64,000 nt of DNA, from positions 10,259,278 through 10,323,277 of the forward strand of contig CAIIXF020000008.1 in assembly GCA_903813345.2 (NCBI GenBank), written 5' to 3'. Numbering within the stretch: position 1 is the first letter of the stretch; the number at the start of each line of letters is the position of its first letter. The notes beneath the pieces are model-generated. The model did not search any database. It was given only the letters and a program-made list of their open reading frames with translations, and had not been told where the DNA came from. Positions 17,700 through 30,673 of the stretch are shown one piece after another. This DNA comes from Owenia fusiformis. Its lineage: Eukaryota; Annelida; Polychaeta; Sabellida; Oweniidae. Made by a program: the position numbers and the translations under genes.

Positions 17700-17892
17700 C
17701 ATAAACACAAACTCTACCCTGAAGATCTGAGCAAAATTGGAAGTGGTACATTTACTGCAAAGTGGATGGAATCATTGAACATGCCCAAGAGGAAGCCGCA
17801 ACTAAGTTTACAGACATAAAAGATAGGGATGATTTGGCACAGGATGTGAATGAATGTTTACATATGAGGAGGCTGAGGAGGCATTACTTGAG
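17700..17892 (+). other. Possible exon or gene remnant
   Basis: Two overlapping plus-strand frames look coding in composition (charged, few stops for an AT-rich region). One runs from about 17706 to the TAA near 17820. The other, one base shifted, continues to about 17990 and includes a Glu/Ala and Arg-rich section followed by a possible donor (GAG|GTTTGT) near 17892. I do not recognise a family. It could be a decayed coding fragment or chance. Confidence 0.2.
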
Positions 17893-18179
17893 GTTTGTTT
17901 CCATTTCCGATATGAAGAACCACGGAAGTTTAGAATTACAGTTTATTATAGAATTTGCATTGAAAATTAAAGTGCGGATTTGCAATTAAGTTATTATTTT
18001 GTCGCTGATAATGTGAAACGGATTTTCTATATCGATCGTGAAAAGTGAACTACTGTAACCTTTATATTTTCTATTGATTGTTTTGAATAATAACAAAGTG
18101 TTCTAGACTTGGTAAACTAAATAATCTAATTTTTCTTCGTTGATGAATTTCTTCTAGACATCCTATGTATTTTTCACTC

Positions 18180-18531
18180 ACCCTGCGCATAGAGTCTAGT
18201 TATAAACTACCCTCTGCCTAGTATAGACTAGAAAATTACAGTTTAGCAGTCCCGCCCCAAAGATTGGTGCCTGTGACAGCCTAGGCAATAAGTAATTTCA
18301 AATCTACCACGCTGACCCTTTCTCAACCAATCAGTGAAGTGGAAGGAATGCATGCTAAATACGTGCTCATTAACCATGTGGTGATGTCATAGGAAATGAC
18401 CATATAGAAAGTCGTCCGTATTTCGATAACGAACTCTGATTGGCTCGGTGAGATCAGAGATTTATTGTGAACTGAAAAAGTGAAGACGAATCTCTTTTGT
18501 AAGAAGTGAAGTCAAATGGATGCAAAGGGTA
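18180..18531 (-). mobile_element. TACCCT-ended MITE, copy 1 (inverted)
   Basis: This is homologous, in reverse orientation, to 27209-27586. Shared blocks include TTTGACTTCACTTCTTA, a CCAATCAG motif, ACTAAACTGTAAT-like and CTAGACTCT blocks, and terminal CGCAGGGT. The ends are short imperfect inverted repeats (TACCCTTTGCA / TGCGCAGGGT). No coding capacity. Confidence 0.7.
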
Positions 18532-21500
18532 GCATGTAAGATAATAGGTAACAGATTTATATTGCTATATCATAGATAATAGAAATATGAGCTTGTTATA
18601 AAGATACATTTCATTTGATTGATTTTTCATGATTAGATTGACTTGTACAATTTAGTTGATAAATACAGCTGCTGGAAGTCCACTATAGCATCTTAGTAGA
18701 TCATTATATAGAGACAAATACTACTAGGTTATGCTGTATCACATTCTGCTAAGACTTCAATCAATTTCATTTGAAATATATACCTGATACATATAGCCTT
18801 CTTCATTATTAGTCTCTCTAACTGATTATTGTAAATTCAACATGCGATGCACTGGGAAATGATCAGGAGTATCTAATAGACACGATTTGCGCTTCATTTG
18901 TGTAATTAATCAACCGTAATTGAAATGTACATTTATATTCATTTGCCCATCCCCTTGTTTTTGTGCCAGTAAAATGTCTTAATGCAGAGTACATGAATTA
19001 GTTAAGTGAAATCAAATGTATGATCGAAATCGTTTTGTGGAAAACACACTTTTAGCCATTTGGTCATTTGCAGAACAAATGAAAATAAAACGAGTTTGTG
19101 AACAATTTTTATTTTACTTAATTTTTCATGAAATATTTGTGACATCGAGCTCCTAATTGTTAATTAGTTGAAGATTCTATGACTGATCCAGATCATGGCC
19201 AGGTCACAATTGTAAGAAAGTAGGCTTTTTTGCCTTTTATGCAATTTCAAGTTCTGTTGTGCATGCAGAATCACATAAAACAGAGAATGGCCTTACTTAA
19301 TCTAAACGCAGGATCTAAAGGAAAATGAGCTAAATTTTGCTCTTTCATTATCAGAAAATGTTATTACCTTATTACTTCAGTAGATTTAGTCAGGCAACAG
19401 GCCCCCATGACCCCCCCCCCCCAATTCCCACTACTTGACTACACACCTCACATAGGTAGATGTCATAGAGGTGTTCATGTCACAGATGTCATAGAGGTGT
19501 TCATGCACACCATAACTTAGGTGATCATGTGTATTTGTGCCACAAGAGTTTTCATGTCAAGAGTATTTTTATTTTATTATTTTTTTTTATTTATTTGCCA
19601 AACACTTTTTAATCAGTGGCACAATGGAAAATTCCAGTGCGGCAGTACATAAAACAAATACATATTCATAAGATACAATACATATACTGCTCTATATTTC
19701 CTGGAGAGAGAGATATATAGCAATCATGACTATTAGCAAGTCCCAGACATTGGATATGCTTTATATCCAGGTCCTCTGCTTATCACAGTAGGGGTGGGTA
19801 TCATTTTCACTCCCTCAGTTATGATTTGGTCATTAGTCTTTTACTCAGTCTGACTTGTCTGTATGTTTCCCTTGTTTTGTTTGTGTCTTTGAAAGGTGAT
19901 CCATGGTATACATTGTAAGATGTTGTGGTTTTCTAGGGTCCCTGTAGCATGCATTATTTGCTTTTCAAAGCAAAGATTGTATGAGTATCAGAATAAATAG
20001 AGTAAGGAAATCTTGAGATGGCTATTTTTAGATGTCTTCAATAAAAGTACAGGTATAATATACAGGATTTTCGGTTTATTAATATTGTCACAATGATTGT
20101 CACCATCTTCTTTTACTGTGTCAATATAGCCATTTGTGATTGTCAATTTCAAAAGTATTTCAAACTCTTGGTTTGGCAAGATGATATTCAAACCACTCGG
20201 TTAATGACTCACTTCAGTTGATCAATATAAGACAGAATATAAAATGCTGTATGTAATATGGAAAGGAGAGATGATGTGATTGCTAGACCAATCAATCATA
20301 ACAGCTATAATAGTCCAAATGATGACCTATTAAATTAAATGACATGAGATTATATTGCTCTCTAGACTCAACAGTATACAATCCGAGGCACAGCTCCATC
20401 AATATGCCTCAAATTGATGCTGTTTTCTTTTGATTTACTCAAGGCAATTCTCTTAATTAGCCATGTTTTAGTGACTGTGTTTAAGACTGTTCAGTGGAAT
20501 GTCATTTGTCATTATCATCAATCAAGTTGTTGAAGTTATCTGCTGGATCTACCCAGGCATGTAAAATATTACACCAACATATGCCCCTTTCCTGTTTATA
20601 GGTATGTTCTCCACTGTACATAACTGGCATATGTTACTTTGATTTGTCTTGTGAGGATTCTTGTCCTTTTGGGGAAAGGACAGGGCAAGTTGTAAATAAC
20701 ATTTTATTTCTAAGTTCAAAATATTCAATTTCACAATTTTGTTTTTGCCTCATTCTCCATATATAACATTACAAAGTAAACAATGCACAAAACAATAAAT
20801 ACTGAGGATGCACCATCAATGTCATGCCAGGTGACCCTTTTCTCATGCAGGATGAAACATAGGATCAGATTAACCCCAAAATTTATCTTCTCCAGATACA
20901 GATTATATTTGTGACAATTTGGTCTTAGGGAATTTTTTTCTAAAAAGTAATTACTGGGTATCTGATTTCTTTCTGGAGATAAATCAATGTTTTTGGCTAA
21001 TCGATAGCAGGTATATGCTTTCATAACATCTCAGGTAGGGATTTCCTGCCAGATGGACTTTATGGTATTTAGCAGTGTTAAGTTCTAAGATAACCAGGCC
21101 ATTTTCCAACTATCGTAGATGTATTGTGAGATCACTTGGTGTTATGAATAAATTGCATCAAAGTCATGTTTGTGTTGGCACTCTCATCACTTTGGCATTA
21201 GCGTCATCTAAAAATGGATCAAAGCTTCACTGCCGTCACTAAGGAACACTAAGAGAATTCTTTGAAATTTTGACTTGTGATCAATATTTTATACCCACAT
21301 GTATTTCCGATATATTTGGTATGCTCTTATAGTGGAATGAATGTTTCTTGGTTATAAAATGGCTTTGGCTACTTATTACCTTCATACCAATCATGTGAAA
21401 TGATTGAATCCAGAGATCTGCTTCAAGTAGGAAGAGGAACACATGTTATCACACTCGTCTGTTATTGCCCTGTTTATCTTTGTAGTCTCTACAGGTTTAA

Positions 21501-22266
21501 AACATTTTATCTCAATGCCAGAATCCACCCAAAATTCCAAGTGGCCATTTCACATGCTATAGTTCCTTGTATATCACCAGATAATTACTTGTTCTCTGAT
21601 TCAAACTCCTACGTAAAATACTGGTACTTTTGTTTTTATAGCGCTACATTTGCTGTTTATGAGGGGTGATATGCTTGGTTTCTGGACTTTTATGTCACCA
21701 CCATGGCATATTGTTATTGTCTCCAACCTTTTTCTGATGGTGTTTGGAGTTCAGTGTTTGGTGTCTGTAACAAATGGCAGGTGATGACGTTTTGCATGTT
21801 AATGCCTTGTTTCTCATATGTGTTTTTGTCTGTTATATATATATCCTTAATTTTGCAATGGATTGCTTGAGCCTATTACAGACAAATCAACTTTGATATT
21901 ATTTTCTTACATGAAGATTAACATTTAAAAGATGAATCAGCTCCAACTGCAATTCAATGTGCTGAATTCGGCACCCTGGATTCATCTTGTGAGGTATTAA
22001 TGGAAACAGGTTGAAAAACATTGCCTTCTGTTAGCTAACTTTGTTTTAATGTGAACTATTTGTGTGTTTTTAATAATGTGAAAATATTATGAGGAATTGA
22101 AAAATAGGAGCCTCCATAACAAGGTAGAAGAAGCCATATATGTAACGTTATTTTGGTTTATCAACCTAGAAGAACAATTATTCTTACAAAAATCACATCA
22201 GGTCTGTTATCATCTTGTTACCAAAATAGATTCATTATTATAACTCCAGATTTGAGTTCTTCTATC
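18532..22266. other. Intergenic, no gene recognised
   Basis: Contains a poly(C) tract (19411-19422), a short direct duplication of AGATGTCATAGAGGTGTTCAT (19457-19504), a T-rich tract at 19563-19600 that may be the tail of a minus-strand retroposon, and one copy of the dispersed GTCACCACCA family. The ORFs are short and motif-free. Confidence 0.45.
21693..21812 (+). repeat. Dispersed GTCACCACCA repeat, copy 1
   Basis: Copies share GTCACCACCA, ATATTGTTAT-GTCTCCAAC, CTGTAACAAATGGCAGG and TTTTGCATGTTAATGCCTTG in this order. Related copies are at 23197, 27632, 44022, 46590, 48841 and 60761. Confidence 0.7.
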
Positions 22267-22470
22267 AGTGATCTCCCCAGCATTAAAGTAAGTGGGCGCA
22301 GCACCCACCTGAGATTTTGAAAATAGGCTTGCACCCATCTGAAAATCCATTTGCACCCACTTGAAAATGAGAAAAATCATGAAAAATTGGCATATTTTAA
22401 CCAATTTTGGTCTACATTGTGAAAATGAGAATTTTGCACCCACCTGAGAAAAAATCCTGGGGAGATCACT
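22267..22470 (+). mobile_element. AGTGATCTCCCCAG-TIR MITE, copy 1
   Basis: The 204-bp unit begins AGTGATCTCCCCAG and ends CTGGGGAGATCACT, a perfect 14-bp inverted pair. The inside holds repeated CACCCACCTGA / CACCCACTTGA motifs. It reads open in one minus-strand frame but has no protein features. Confidence 0.85.
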
Positions 22471-25400
22471 GTCTATAGTACACAAGTTGCTGTTTCCAAC
22501 CGTTTGAATTCACCTCTTTAAAAGTAAGAGTCATCTACATATTTCCAATAGTCTGTGTTTGTTTCTTTAAAATAGACCCCCATCTACAGTATAATAACAT
22601 TGACACCCAGGGTATATGAGTCAAGTTGAATTTGCATATTGATTACATATGCAAGCATGTACTAAAGTTGTCATACTATGCCTATCTTAAATTGAAAAAA
22701 TGGAAGAAAAATAATTTAGTTAATTCAGTTTTGCATAAAATCCCCCTGTTCCCAATTTCCTCTCTCTAAAACACTAAATAGGCTAAATAGGAAATCAAAT
22801 GTTGAAGGCAGGGTGGAGGGGACCATTGACTTGATGCAAGATTAAATTCCTAAGACAAAACAAGAACAGCTTTCTAACCACAAAAGGTCAGTGAGTTCCA
22901 GCAAATATATAGACATTCCTGTATATGATGATGGATTAGGAAATCAGATAGCATAACATTTATCCAAATTAGGTTAGTGCTGATAGGAATGAGATATGTC
23001 TGGTAATTAATGAAAGAGGGATCAAGTTCTGGGTAGGGAATTCTTGAGATTTGGCCACACTTTCTCAGGTAACTCCTCTGATCTCATGAGAAATTCTTTT
23101 ATTTGATCTCTCTTGTATATTTAGTTTTTGCAGTTTGACTTGCACATCTTAAAAAGAGTGTTTTGTCAAGAATCTCACTGCTATCCTCTGGATTTTTATG
23201 TTGCCAACACAAGTGGTGACATATTGTTATAGTCTCCAACCTTTTGGGGACAGTGTTCAGTGAGTTGTTGTTCGGTGAGATCAAATTATGTTGAGGTCTA
23301 TCTACGGTTAGTTTACTCCTATCAAGTCAGTGAAACTCCATTTGATTTGCACAGATGTGGACTTCCCTTGACATGTAATCTGTCATACCACCTCTGGCTA
23401 CAATTCTTGATCAGGTTTCATGGCCATGAAATAACAGAATGTTTTCTTGGAGCTTTGGGATTTAATGATGTGTCACTTCAGCACCTCACCTGGCTTGAAT
23501 CCAAGTTTTGGTTGATAAAATAGGACTTTGTTTACAGTCTCTAATCAGACTCTTGTCCTTTTTCATCTCTCTCTCTAGCCCCCCTATCACACCAAACCAG
23601 TTCTCAACTTTCTTTCCAGTCATACAAAAATGTGGTAAAACGGGCTAAATCTGGCTGTGGTTGAAAAATATGTTTAAAATAATTAGCTACTTCGTTCATA
23701 AAGTGTCTTTAATATGTCCATCTCATTCGCAGTTTGTTCAGGTCGCATTATGTCGGTGTTCACACGTAAGTGCAATTGATATCCGATTGCACAACATCAT
23801 TAACATATGGGTAAGTTCTCAATGAGAATGAGAAATGAAGTATGATCACTTCATTCTGATTTATAGAGTGCCTCCATATCTAAATCTGGTCTGGTCTTAA
23901 TGTTATAGACCCACAATGGGATCACTAGGGATTGGTGCCCATTTTTAACAGGAATGAGGTAGGGGGCAGGGTTCAAATTTCCCCAGATTTCTTTGCTGAT
24001 TTTATATTAGTTGATCTGTTAAATTCTGTCAAATGTCAGTGACTTGAGGGTAGACATATATCAGTGGTTGATTTTGATGATAAAAGTTCTAAGATGTTAT
24101 AAACCACAAGCCAACAAGCCCACTGTCAGATTCCGAGTTAGTCTGGACCAGCCACCAAGAGAACATTGATGTACTTTGCTGGAATTTTTTCAACAAGATT
24201 GAAATTGGAGCTTTTCTAAGAGGAATCTGTTCTCATCTCTTACCTTTCAGTTAAATTCTATGAATACTGTATATGAATGTACACATTTGAGGGAATGTTT
24301 GAGTGCACGATTCATTTTATTGTTTGCATTACATTGTAAAAAAATCATTTGTAATTTAATTATTCTAAAGTAATATATAATAATGTAATTGTTATTATAA
24401 ATATGGATTTGAGGAATTCTATGATAGGGCTATGTTTAGATGGACCAGATGCAAAGATGGGTTATTTTTGGCATTTAGCAGCACTGTATATTAAGGTTGG
24501 CACCACATCTATAAAACTTATACATTTTTGAGTTCTGACCAAGAAATTATGCACAACTTAATACTACACATCTTCAGCAGCTAAACCGATATATCACAAT
24601 ACAAAATACACATTTTTGGAATATAATTCACGTATACAATTGTTCCAGGATAGATAATAATTCAATATATAGGAGCCAGCAAACCTAATTAACCTAATAA
24701 GATCAACTTTATTTATTATTTTGGATGGATAACCATCAACGATACAACATCTCATGCTCAAGACCATGAGGAGCCAAGGTGAGGCTAAGGTAGGCAGAAT
24801 GGTAGTCTTGCATCAAGCCCCTGTGAGCCTCCTTAAAACCTCTCCTATATAGTAGATACAATAGAGAGAGAGGTCCCAATACTTGATATAAGCCTAACAG
24901 AGTTGGATGACTCTACTGAGTAAAGGCACATGACATCAATGAGAAACCTTACACATAAAGCATTCCATGTTAATTATTCATTCTACATACTTCAATCTTC
25001 TTTGATTATGATTTGGTTTTTCAGTCTTATATTACACAATCTCATGGGGAATAACATTAATTATTTTAGACACATGATGATGGGGATTTATTAAAGTATT
25101 AATGTTATTTTCCATTAAACCCTGATTGATATAAGACTCCCTCCTTTACATTTATATCTCTATTTCCAAGGTCATGTTTATTTTCACATTTGTTTTCTTT
25201 TTTCTATATGGTAAAAAATGTTGAGGAAATGAATCTTTCTAATCTTTTAAAAAACTCTCCATGGGAATATAACAGAGGAATTTTAAAGGTTCCCTTTGTT
25301 ATTAATATATTATTAGATACTTTCTCTCTTATACATGTTCATTACATATAGTACGTATGATGTACATCTTTGAATATCACAAAACGTCAGTTTGTCATGG

Positions 25401-26096
25401 ATGATTGAATCCACTTTTCTCTGAATAATGCATAAATACATCAAATTGCTCTTGTAGTTTATGAACCAACAAACCATAGAATGTATCAGCAGATACATAT
25501 CTAGATTGGTAACTACAAAAACTGTACTATAGCAACATTTCATTTTTTAAATCCATTCTGAATAGGAAGTTATTTTTAGAGCTGAAGCCATGTTAAAAGA
25601 TCTAAAAGATGTCAGAACTACAGGTTCAATTTGAGAATAAAAAAAATGGTTTCAGGCGCATGTAGTGAATATAATAGACATAAATATCACACTAAAACTA
25701 TTTATCAGGTTGTTTGCCTTAAGTTAATTAATAAACCAATATTTCACTAGTTTTACATCCTCCTCAGCACTGGTATGAGGAAAGGTTAAAGGTTGTATCT
25801 ATAAATCTGTGTTATGACATTCCGACATTGCCAAGGACCCCTGAGGCTAGAAGTTCAAAGAAACTTGTATAAATGAAAACTCTATGGTAATGTATTGCTC
25901 AGAACTATCTATACTAAGGGACTATAATTATTCAGGTAAGATTCAGTTGCCAGTATTGTGCACAGATTCAAAGTCTAAAATCTATACTTAATTATTAACT
26001 TTATTATATTGAGACTATAACAACTTTATTTCATTTTTTACTGGCAATACTTCATAATTCATTTTTGTAAATCATAAATGGGGACAGGAACACATC
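22471..26096. other. Intergenic, no gene recognised
   Basis: Holds a partial dispersed repeat (23197-23262). Everything else is AT-rich unique sequence with short ORFs. Confidence 0.45.
23197..23262 (+). repeat. Dispersed GTCACCACCA repeat, copy 2 (5' part)
   Basis: Matches the first half of the family, through TGGTGACATATTGTTATAG and the CTCCAACCTTTT block. Confidence 0.6.
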
Positions 26097-26100
26097 TTAA

Positions 26101-26795
26101 CCTTTAGCGTGCTGCCGGCGGACGCGTCCGCCGAGACTAAAATGTCTGTCACAACTGCCGGCGGACCCATACGCCCGATTTCAAACTTTTAAAAACGTTA
26201 CTTTTTCGCGCCATTCGTATTGTCCAATAAGATTGCCCGATTTATTCAGTGCCTAACATGACTTCCTGTTGACCTAGAAATGGCGATATTTCGAAAAATA
26301 ATTCTCAATTCAACAATTTAAACAGTGTTTTAGTCGTTTTTAGTGAACGAATTGTACAAAATGGTGGACAAATACGATCACAACGAAAATGTGGAGGAAA
26401 TGGATTACGATTTCGAGCTCTTTAGGCTCTTGGAAGCCGATAACGGTCATCGAAAATAGAAACTAGAATATTTTCTGAATTGAAAAATTGAACATTCGAT
26501 CGCTGCAAATTCAGATTTGGATTCTGACCAGACGAAGGGGTGGAGCAGCGGATTCCGGAGGAGTATTCATGGTATATTTATGCCCAGTCGTGTTAATGTA
26601 CGAAAAAATTCATGAGAACATTTTGTTTCATGAGCCAGGCCACCGTATCTTCCCTTTGTGAAAATTTTATCCAGATTCATTCAGTAGTTATTGAGATATT
26701 AATTATTTAGTCCAGGCATATCATTTTTTGCACTCTTTGAAAAATAAGCCAGTTGCGTGGGATATATTTGCTGAAATAAGGCAGCATGGTAAAGG
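26101..26795 (+). mobile_element. Non-autonomous piggyBac element
   Basis: TTAA at 26097-26100 and 26796-26799 flanks a 695-bp unit that starts CCTTTAGCGTGCTG and ends CAGCATGGTAAAGG. These are imperfect inverted termini of the CCYTT type with TTAA targets, the hallmark of piggyBac. The left subterminal region has a perfect 18-bp palindrome, CGGCGGACGCGTCCGCCG (26116-26133), and a second GCCGGCGGACCC copy, likely transposase-binding sites. Inside is a short acidic ORF that looks like a transposase N terminus, so this is an internal-deletion derivative. Confidence 0.85.
26361..26459 (+). pseudogene. Remnant N terminus of a piggyBac-type transposase (32 codons)
   Basis: The ORF starts at an ATG (AAAATGG context) and is rich in Asp/Glu (MDYDFELFRLLEAD near the middle) before a TAG at 26457. 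Its place after the left terminus and its acidic content fit the start of a piggyBac-like transposase, whose catalytic part has been deleted. Family assignment rests on the element ends, because the fragment is too short to be diagnostic. Confidence 0.5.
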
Positions 26796-27208
26796 TTAAA
26801 GATTGGTTCAGGTATAAATGATCTCTCATTTACTTATGTGTCAGTGATCAGTCTGAAATGGGACAGTTTAACCAAAAGTTCTTTTTAAGTTTTGGGCATG
26901 TCAGAAAAGGTTTTATAGTGTAAAAGCTATGTAATATATTCATATATTGCCTATTTGAAAGAATCACAGCAGATAACCTTTTAACCAAACATAACACAGA
27001 TATCATTAATCGATTAAGATTATTTTGTGGCTGTGAACAATTAGATGGTGTAATAAGATTACTGCTAGGGTAAATATGACAATCTATCACAATTTGTTTA
27101 CTAGGTGCTTCATAGGTGCTTTCTGATATTCACATATTCATGTAATATACCTGTATGAGGCATTGTGATATGTTTAACTGTTGAAACTCTCCTAATGCTG
27201 CTTGTGGT

Positions 27209-27586
27209 TACCCTTTGCATTCGTTTGACTTCACTTCTTAAAAGAGAGCTTCATCTTCACTCTTTCAAACTGAAATAAACCTGTGAACTCACCGCGCCAA
27301 TCAGTGTTCGTCGGCCATATTTGACCGACGTTCTATATATGGTCATTCATTCTGACGTCATCGTTGAGCCCGGAATTGACCAATGACATAAGCATATTTA
27401 ATTAGAACGCATTTGGCGTATGTTTCTTCAAGCTTGCTGATTGGTGGAAGAAAGTTCAGCACGTAGGACAAAAGTGATTTATTACCCAAACTGTCACCTG
27501 TACCCGTCGTGGGGGCAGAGCTACTAAACTGTAATATGGTCTCTACTAGGCAGAGTGTAGTTTAACTAGACTCTGCACGCAGGGTA
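27209..27586 (+). mobile_element. TACCCT-ended MITE, copy 2
   Basis: Begins TACCCTTTGCA and ends TGCACGCAGGGTA. It matches 18180-18531 in the opposite orientation over most of its length. Confidence 0.7.
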
Positions 27587-27631
27587 CCTGTGGTGGCCTA
27601 AATAATTAGAAATCAAATCATGTTTGGTTGT

Positions 27632-27758
27632 TGTCACCAGACATATTGTTATAGTGTCCAACTTTTTTGTGGATGGTATTTGGCATTTGGCGTTTTGTGG
27701 TTGGTGTCTGTAACAAATGGCACATGGTAAAGTTCTGCATGTTTAAATGCCTTTTGTT
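27632..27758 (+). repeat. Dispersed GTCACCACCA repeat, copy 3
   Basis: Full-length but divergent copy, with GTCACCAG, CATATTGTTATAGTGTCCAAC, GTGTCTGTAACAAATGGCA and an ATGCCTTTTGTT end. Confidence 0.65.
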
Positions 27759-27800
27759 ATGTTATAATTAACATTGTAGACCTTCATATTTGATTATCCC

Positions 27801-28007
27801 AGTGATCATCTCCCCAGCATTAAAGCAAGTTGGCGCAGCACCCACCTGAGATTTTGAAAATAGGCTTGCACTCACCTGAAAATCTATTTGCACCCACTTG
27901 AAAATGAGAAAAATCATCAAAAATTGACATATTTTGACCAATTTTGGTCTGGATTGTGAAAATGAGAATTTTGCACCGCCCTGAGAAAAAATCCTAGGGA
28001 GATCACT
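27801..28007 (+). mobile_element. AGTGATCTCCCCAG-TIR MITE, copy 2
   Basis: Same orientation and internal order as copy 1, with small changes in both termini. Confidence 0.85.
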
Positions 28008-28074
28008 CTATCCTTCATAAAAATTGCTGAATTTGAGAACTCAGATGATGTTATAATGCAATGCATACTGAGCC

Positions 28075-28273
28075 AGTGATCTCCCCAAAATTCTTTCTCA
28101 GATGGGTGCGAAATTCTAATTTTCATAATTCAGATCAAAATTGGTCAAAATATGTCAATTTTTCTCATTTTTTTCAAGTGGGTGTAAATGGATTTTCAGG
28201 TGGGTTTTCAAGCCTATTTTTAAAATCTCAGGTGGGTGCTGCACCCACTTGCTTTAATGCTGGGGAGATCACT
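28075..28273 (-). mobile_element. AGTGATCTCCCCAG-TIR MITE, copy 3
   Basis: Inverted relative to copy 2 and only 67 bp away. Ends AGTGATCTCCCC and CTGGGGAGATCACT. Confidence 0.85.
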
Positions 28274-30531
28274 GGGAGCCATTATATACATTTTTTTCGA
28301 AGAGCAACAGGGAGTAATTTTATGAGCTCGTTTTTTTTCAAAAAAATTTCCATTTGTTTTGATGAATTTAGCAACTAATTTCCTATTTGTTTTGCCCGTT
28401 GTTTCGATTTTTTATTTGGCAGCAGAAATACTCTTTAGTTACAATATGGAAATGTATTCAGATGATTTCACTAGTTTGTTTATAGAATTATACAATACCT
28501 ATTACAGATTTCTACTGGATAATATCTTCTAATAAGGATGGAATCTAATAAAGCTCAATGAAATAGAACTGAGTTTCAATTTCCTGATAAATGCCAAGTC
28601 ATTTGAGCGTAATCACACATTTGTGAGTGTCATCCTATGAATATGAGATGAGTTTGAAACCAGTAAATTGTTTTAGGGTATTTTTTGTTGGAAGATTTTC
28701 AAAAGAAATAAATTGTGTGTTATGTAAAGTAAACACTCTGTTGTATGTACATGTAATGACATAAGGGTCAAGGAGGACAAAAAATCTGAAAAGATAATAT
28801 TGTTTTATTTGGGAACTGAATGTGTTCTGTCAGTGTGCGTACCTAGATCCTCATTCAGCTTTAAAAGAAAACTTCAATCACCATGACACCTTTAATAAAT
28901 AAGCTAACGGCACTTTACATGGGGAAATTTTATGATATGACTAATGTTCTCAAATCATACCACAAAATCCATGAATATTTCATTACATGAGTGATGTTTC
29001 TCGATCATAGCCATAAGATAAGTGAATTTAGGTTGTTTTGACATTGCTTCTTAAGCTAGATGCATCAGTGTCTATTCTACCATAATAGAATCTGCTTCAA
29101 GAATATATTTGGTTTAAACCATTTAGTAGGTAACTTAAATTTCACGGTGGTCTATAGTGTTTTTAACAGCATGATAAGGAAGGTATTTTCCTGAAATTTA
29201 GGAAGGTTGTCAGAAATTCTGCACTTAATTGTAAATATAGAATGAAACGAGATCTGGTATTTCATTCAAAATAATCTTGAATTTGTATTGTTTTCTTCAA
29301 TCTAGACACCCACTACAGTCTTGTTAGGGTTTATAGTTGGCGGAAGGGGAGGTCAGCATAGCAGAGACCTGATGCAAATCTCTAAGTTCAGTTTTAGAGA
29401 CTGCATCAAGAAAATTCTTCAAATTGATTTGTGATTTGTAACTCTGTTTGGACTGAGTAAACGAAATACTGAATGCCAGTCTGACACATTGCCCCGAGAT
29501 ATACCTTAAGTTGGATCAATGTAAGTAACATCTGTGGGACATGTTTTCTTGTGACTTTGTCTCAGACTGGCAAAGGAAATGCACATACTGTTTGTCAATT
29601 TAACATGCTGTTCCATATACTGTAGAGTGATCTAATTATTTATATTGGACATTTTCTAGATTCTGTTTATATTTACATGAGCTGATTTCCTTATTAGTCA
29701 TGGTGCTCATTATTAATTAGTTCTTGGTGCTCCATGTTACAAGTTATATTTTCATTTTCAGTATAGTTCCTTAAGTGAAATATTCATACTAGCTAAGGAA
29801 TGTGTATATAGGTCCATCATGTATATCTAAATACCATCATTCAGCTGATAAGGGTCAGCCTACACAAGTACACATAGTTGTACAACCTTGAAAAGAATCT
29901 GTTGCTGTTAAAACATATATTTCCTCATCATTAGATTATGCCTTTAGCCTATTATAAGTTATCTCAACCATAACTTTAATCAATTATTCAATCGATACCA
30001 AGGTTCCAGGAAATACTTGAGTGTGATTTTTTAAAGTAAATACATGGGGGAATTCTGAACTGATTTTCTTGTTTCTCATGGGGTTTTGTTTGCAAGGTGA
30101 GATAAGAGAAGGTTGATAAGCTCAATTGAAGAAATGTTGAGTGGAGAGATAGGAGCGAATACTGAAGAGGATGATAGCAGAGTGGACACAATTCTCTTGA
30201 AGAAGTGACAGCTTGTAAACATAAGAACTCAACAATGTAGGTTAGTCATAAAACACATGTGAAATATTTAAAGCATTTATAGAGTTGAATGTATAAGACA
30301 GTGATGTAATACATAAATGATGATGATATAGGTAAATGTACTAATTTTGTTTCCAACCTATTGAGGAACCATTAACTTGAAGCTAAGGCAGACCACACTC
30401 TCACATTTCCATATATAGACTAATAATGGAGAATAAAACAGCTAAATAAATAACAATATGTAGGCAACATGTTATAAATGCATTAGAATCTCCAGGAGAA
30501 GGCAGATCTAATTATAACACCATAAATAAGG
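28274..30531. other. Intergenic, no gene recognised
   Basis: AT-rich, with no ORF above 70 codons and no repeat that I could match elsewhere. Confidence 0.45.
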
Positions 30532-30670
30532 GTTATGTACTGGGAGGTTTTGGATATGGGGTTTATCCAGAGGGAGATATGCATATCTACCTGAGGGACC
30601 GTAGGGACCGAAGGTAGATGTGCATATCTCACGAGGGATGAACCCAATATCCAAACCGACCGTACATAAC
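30532..30670. repeat. Long palindrome H1
   Basis: Two arms of about 60 bp (GTTATGTAC... and ...GTACATAAC) flank an apex reading GAGGGACCGTAGGGACCGAAGG. Confidence 0.8.
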
Positions 30671-30673
30671 TGC

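Noticed and set aside
21400-21669. 89-codon plus-strand ORF
   Set aside because: No motif, splice context or repeat support; compatible with chance.
22210-22485. 91-codon minus-strand ORF
   Set aside because: It coincides with the AGTGATCTCCCCAG MITE and repeats at the other copies; no protein signature.
28061-28378. 105-codon plus-strand ORF
   Set aside because: Covers MITE copy 3 and reads through its termini; it is a repeat artefact.
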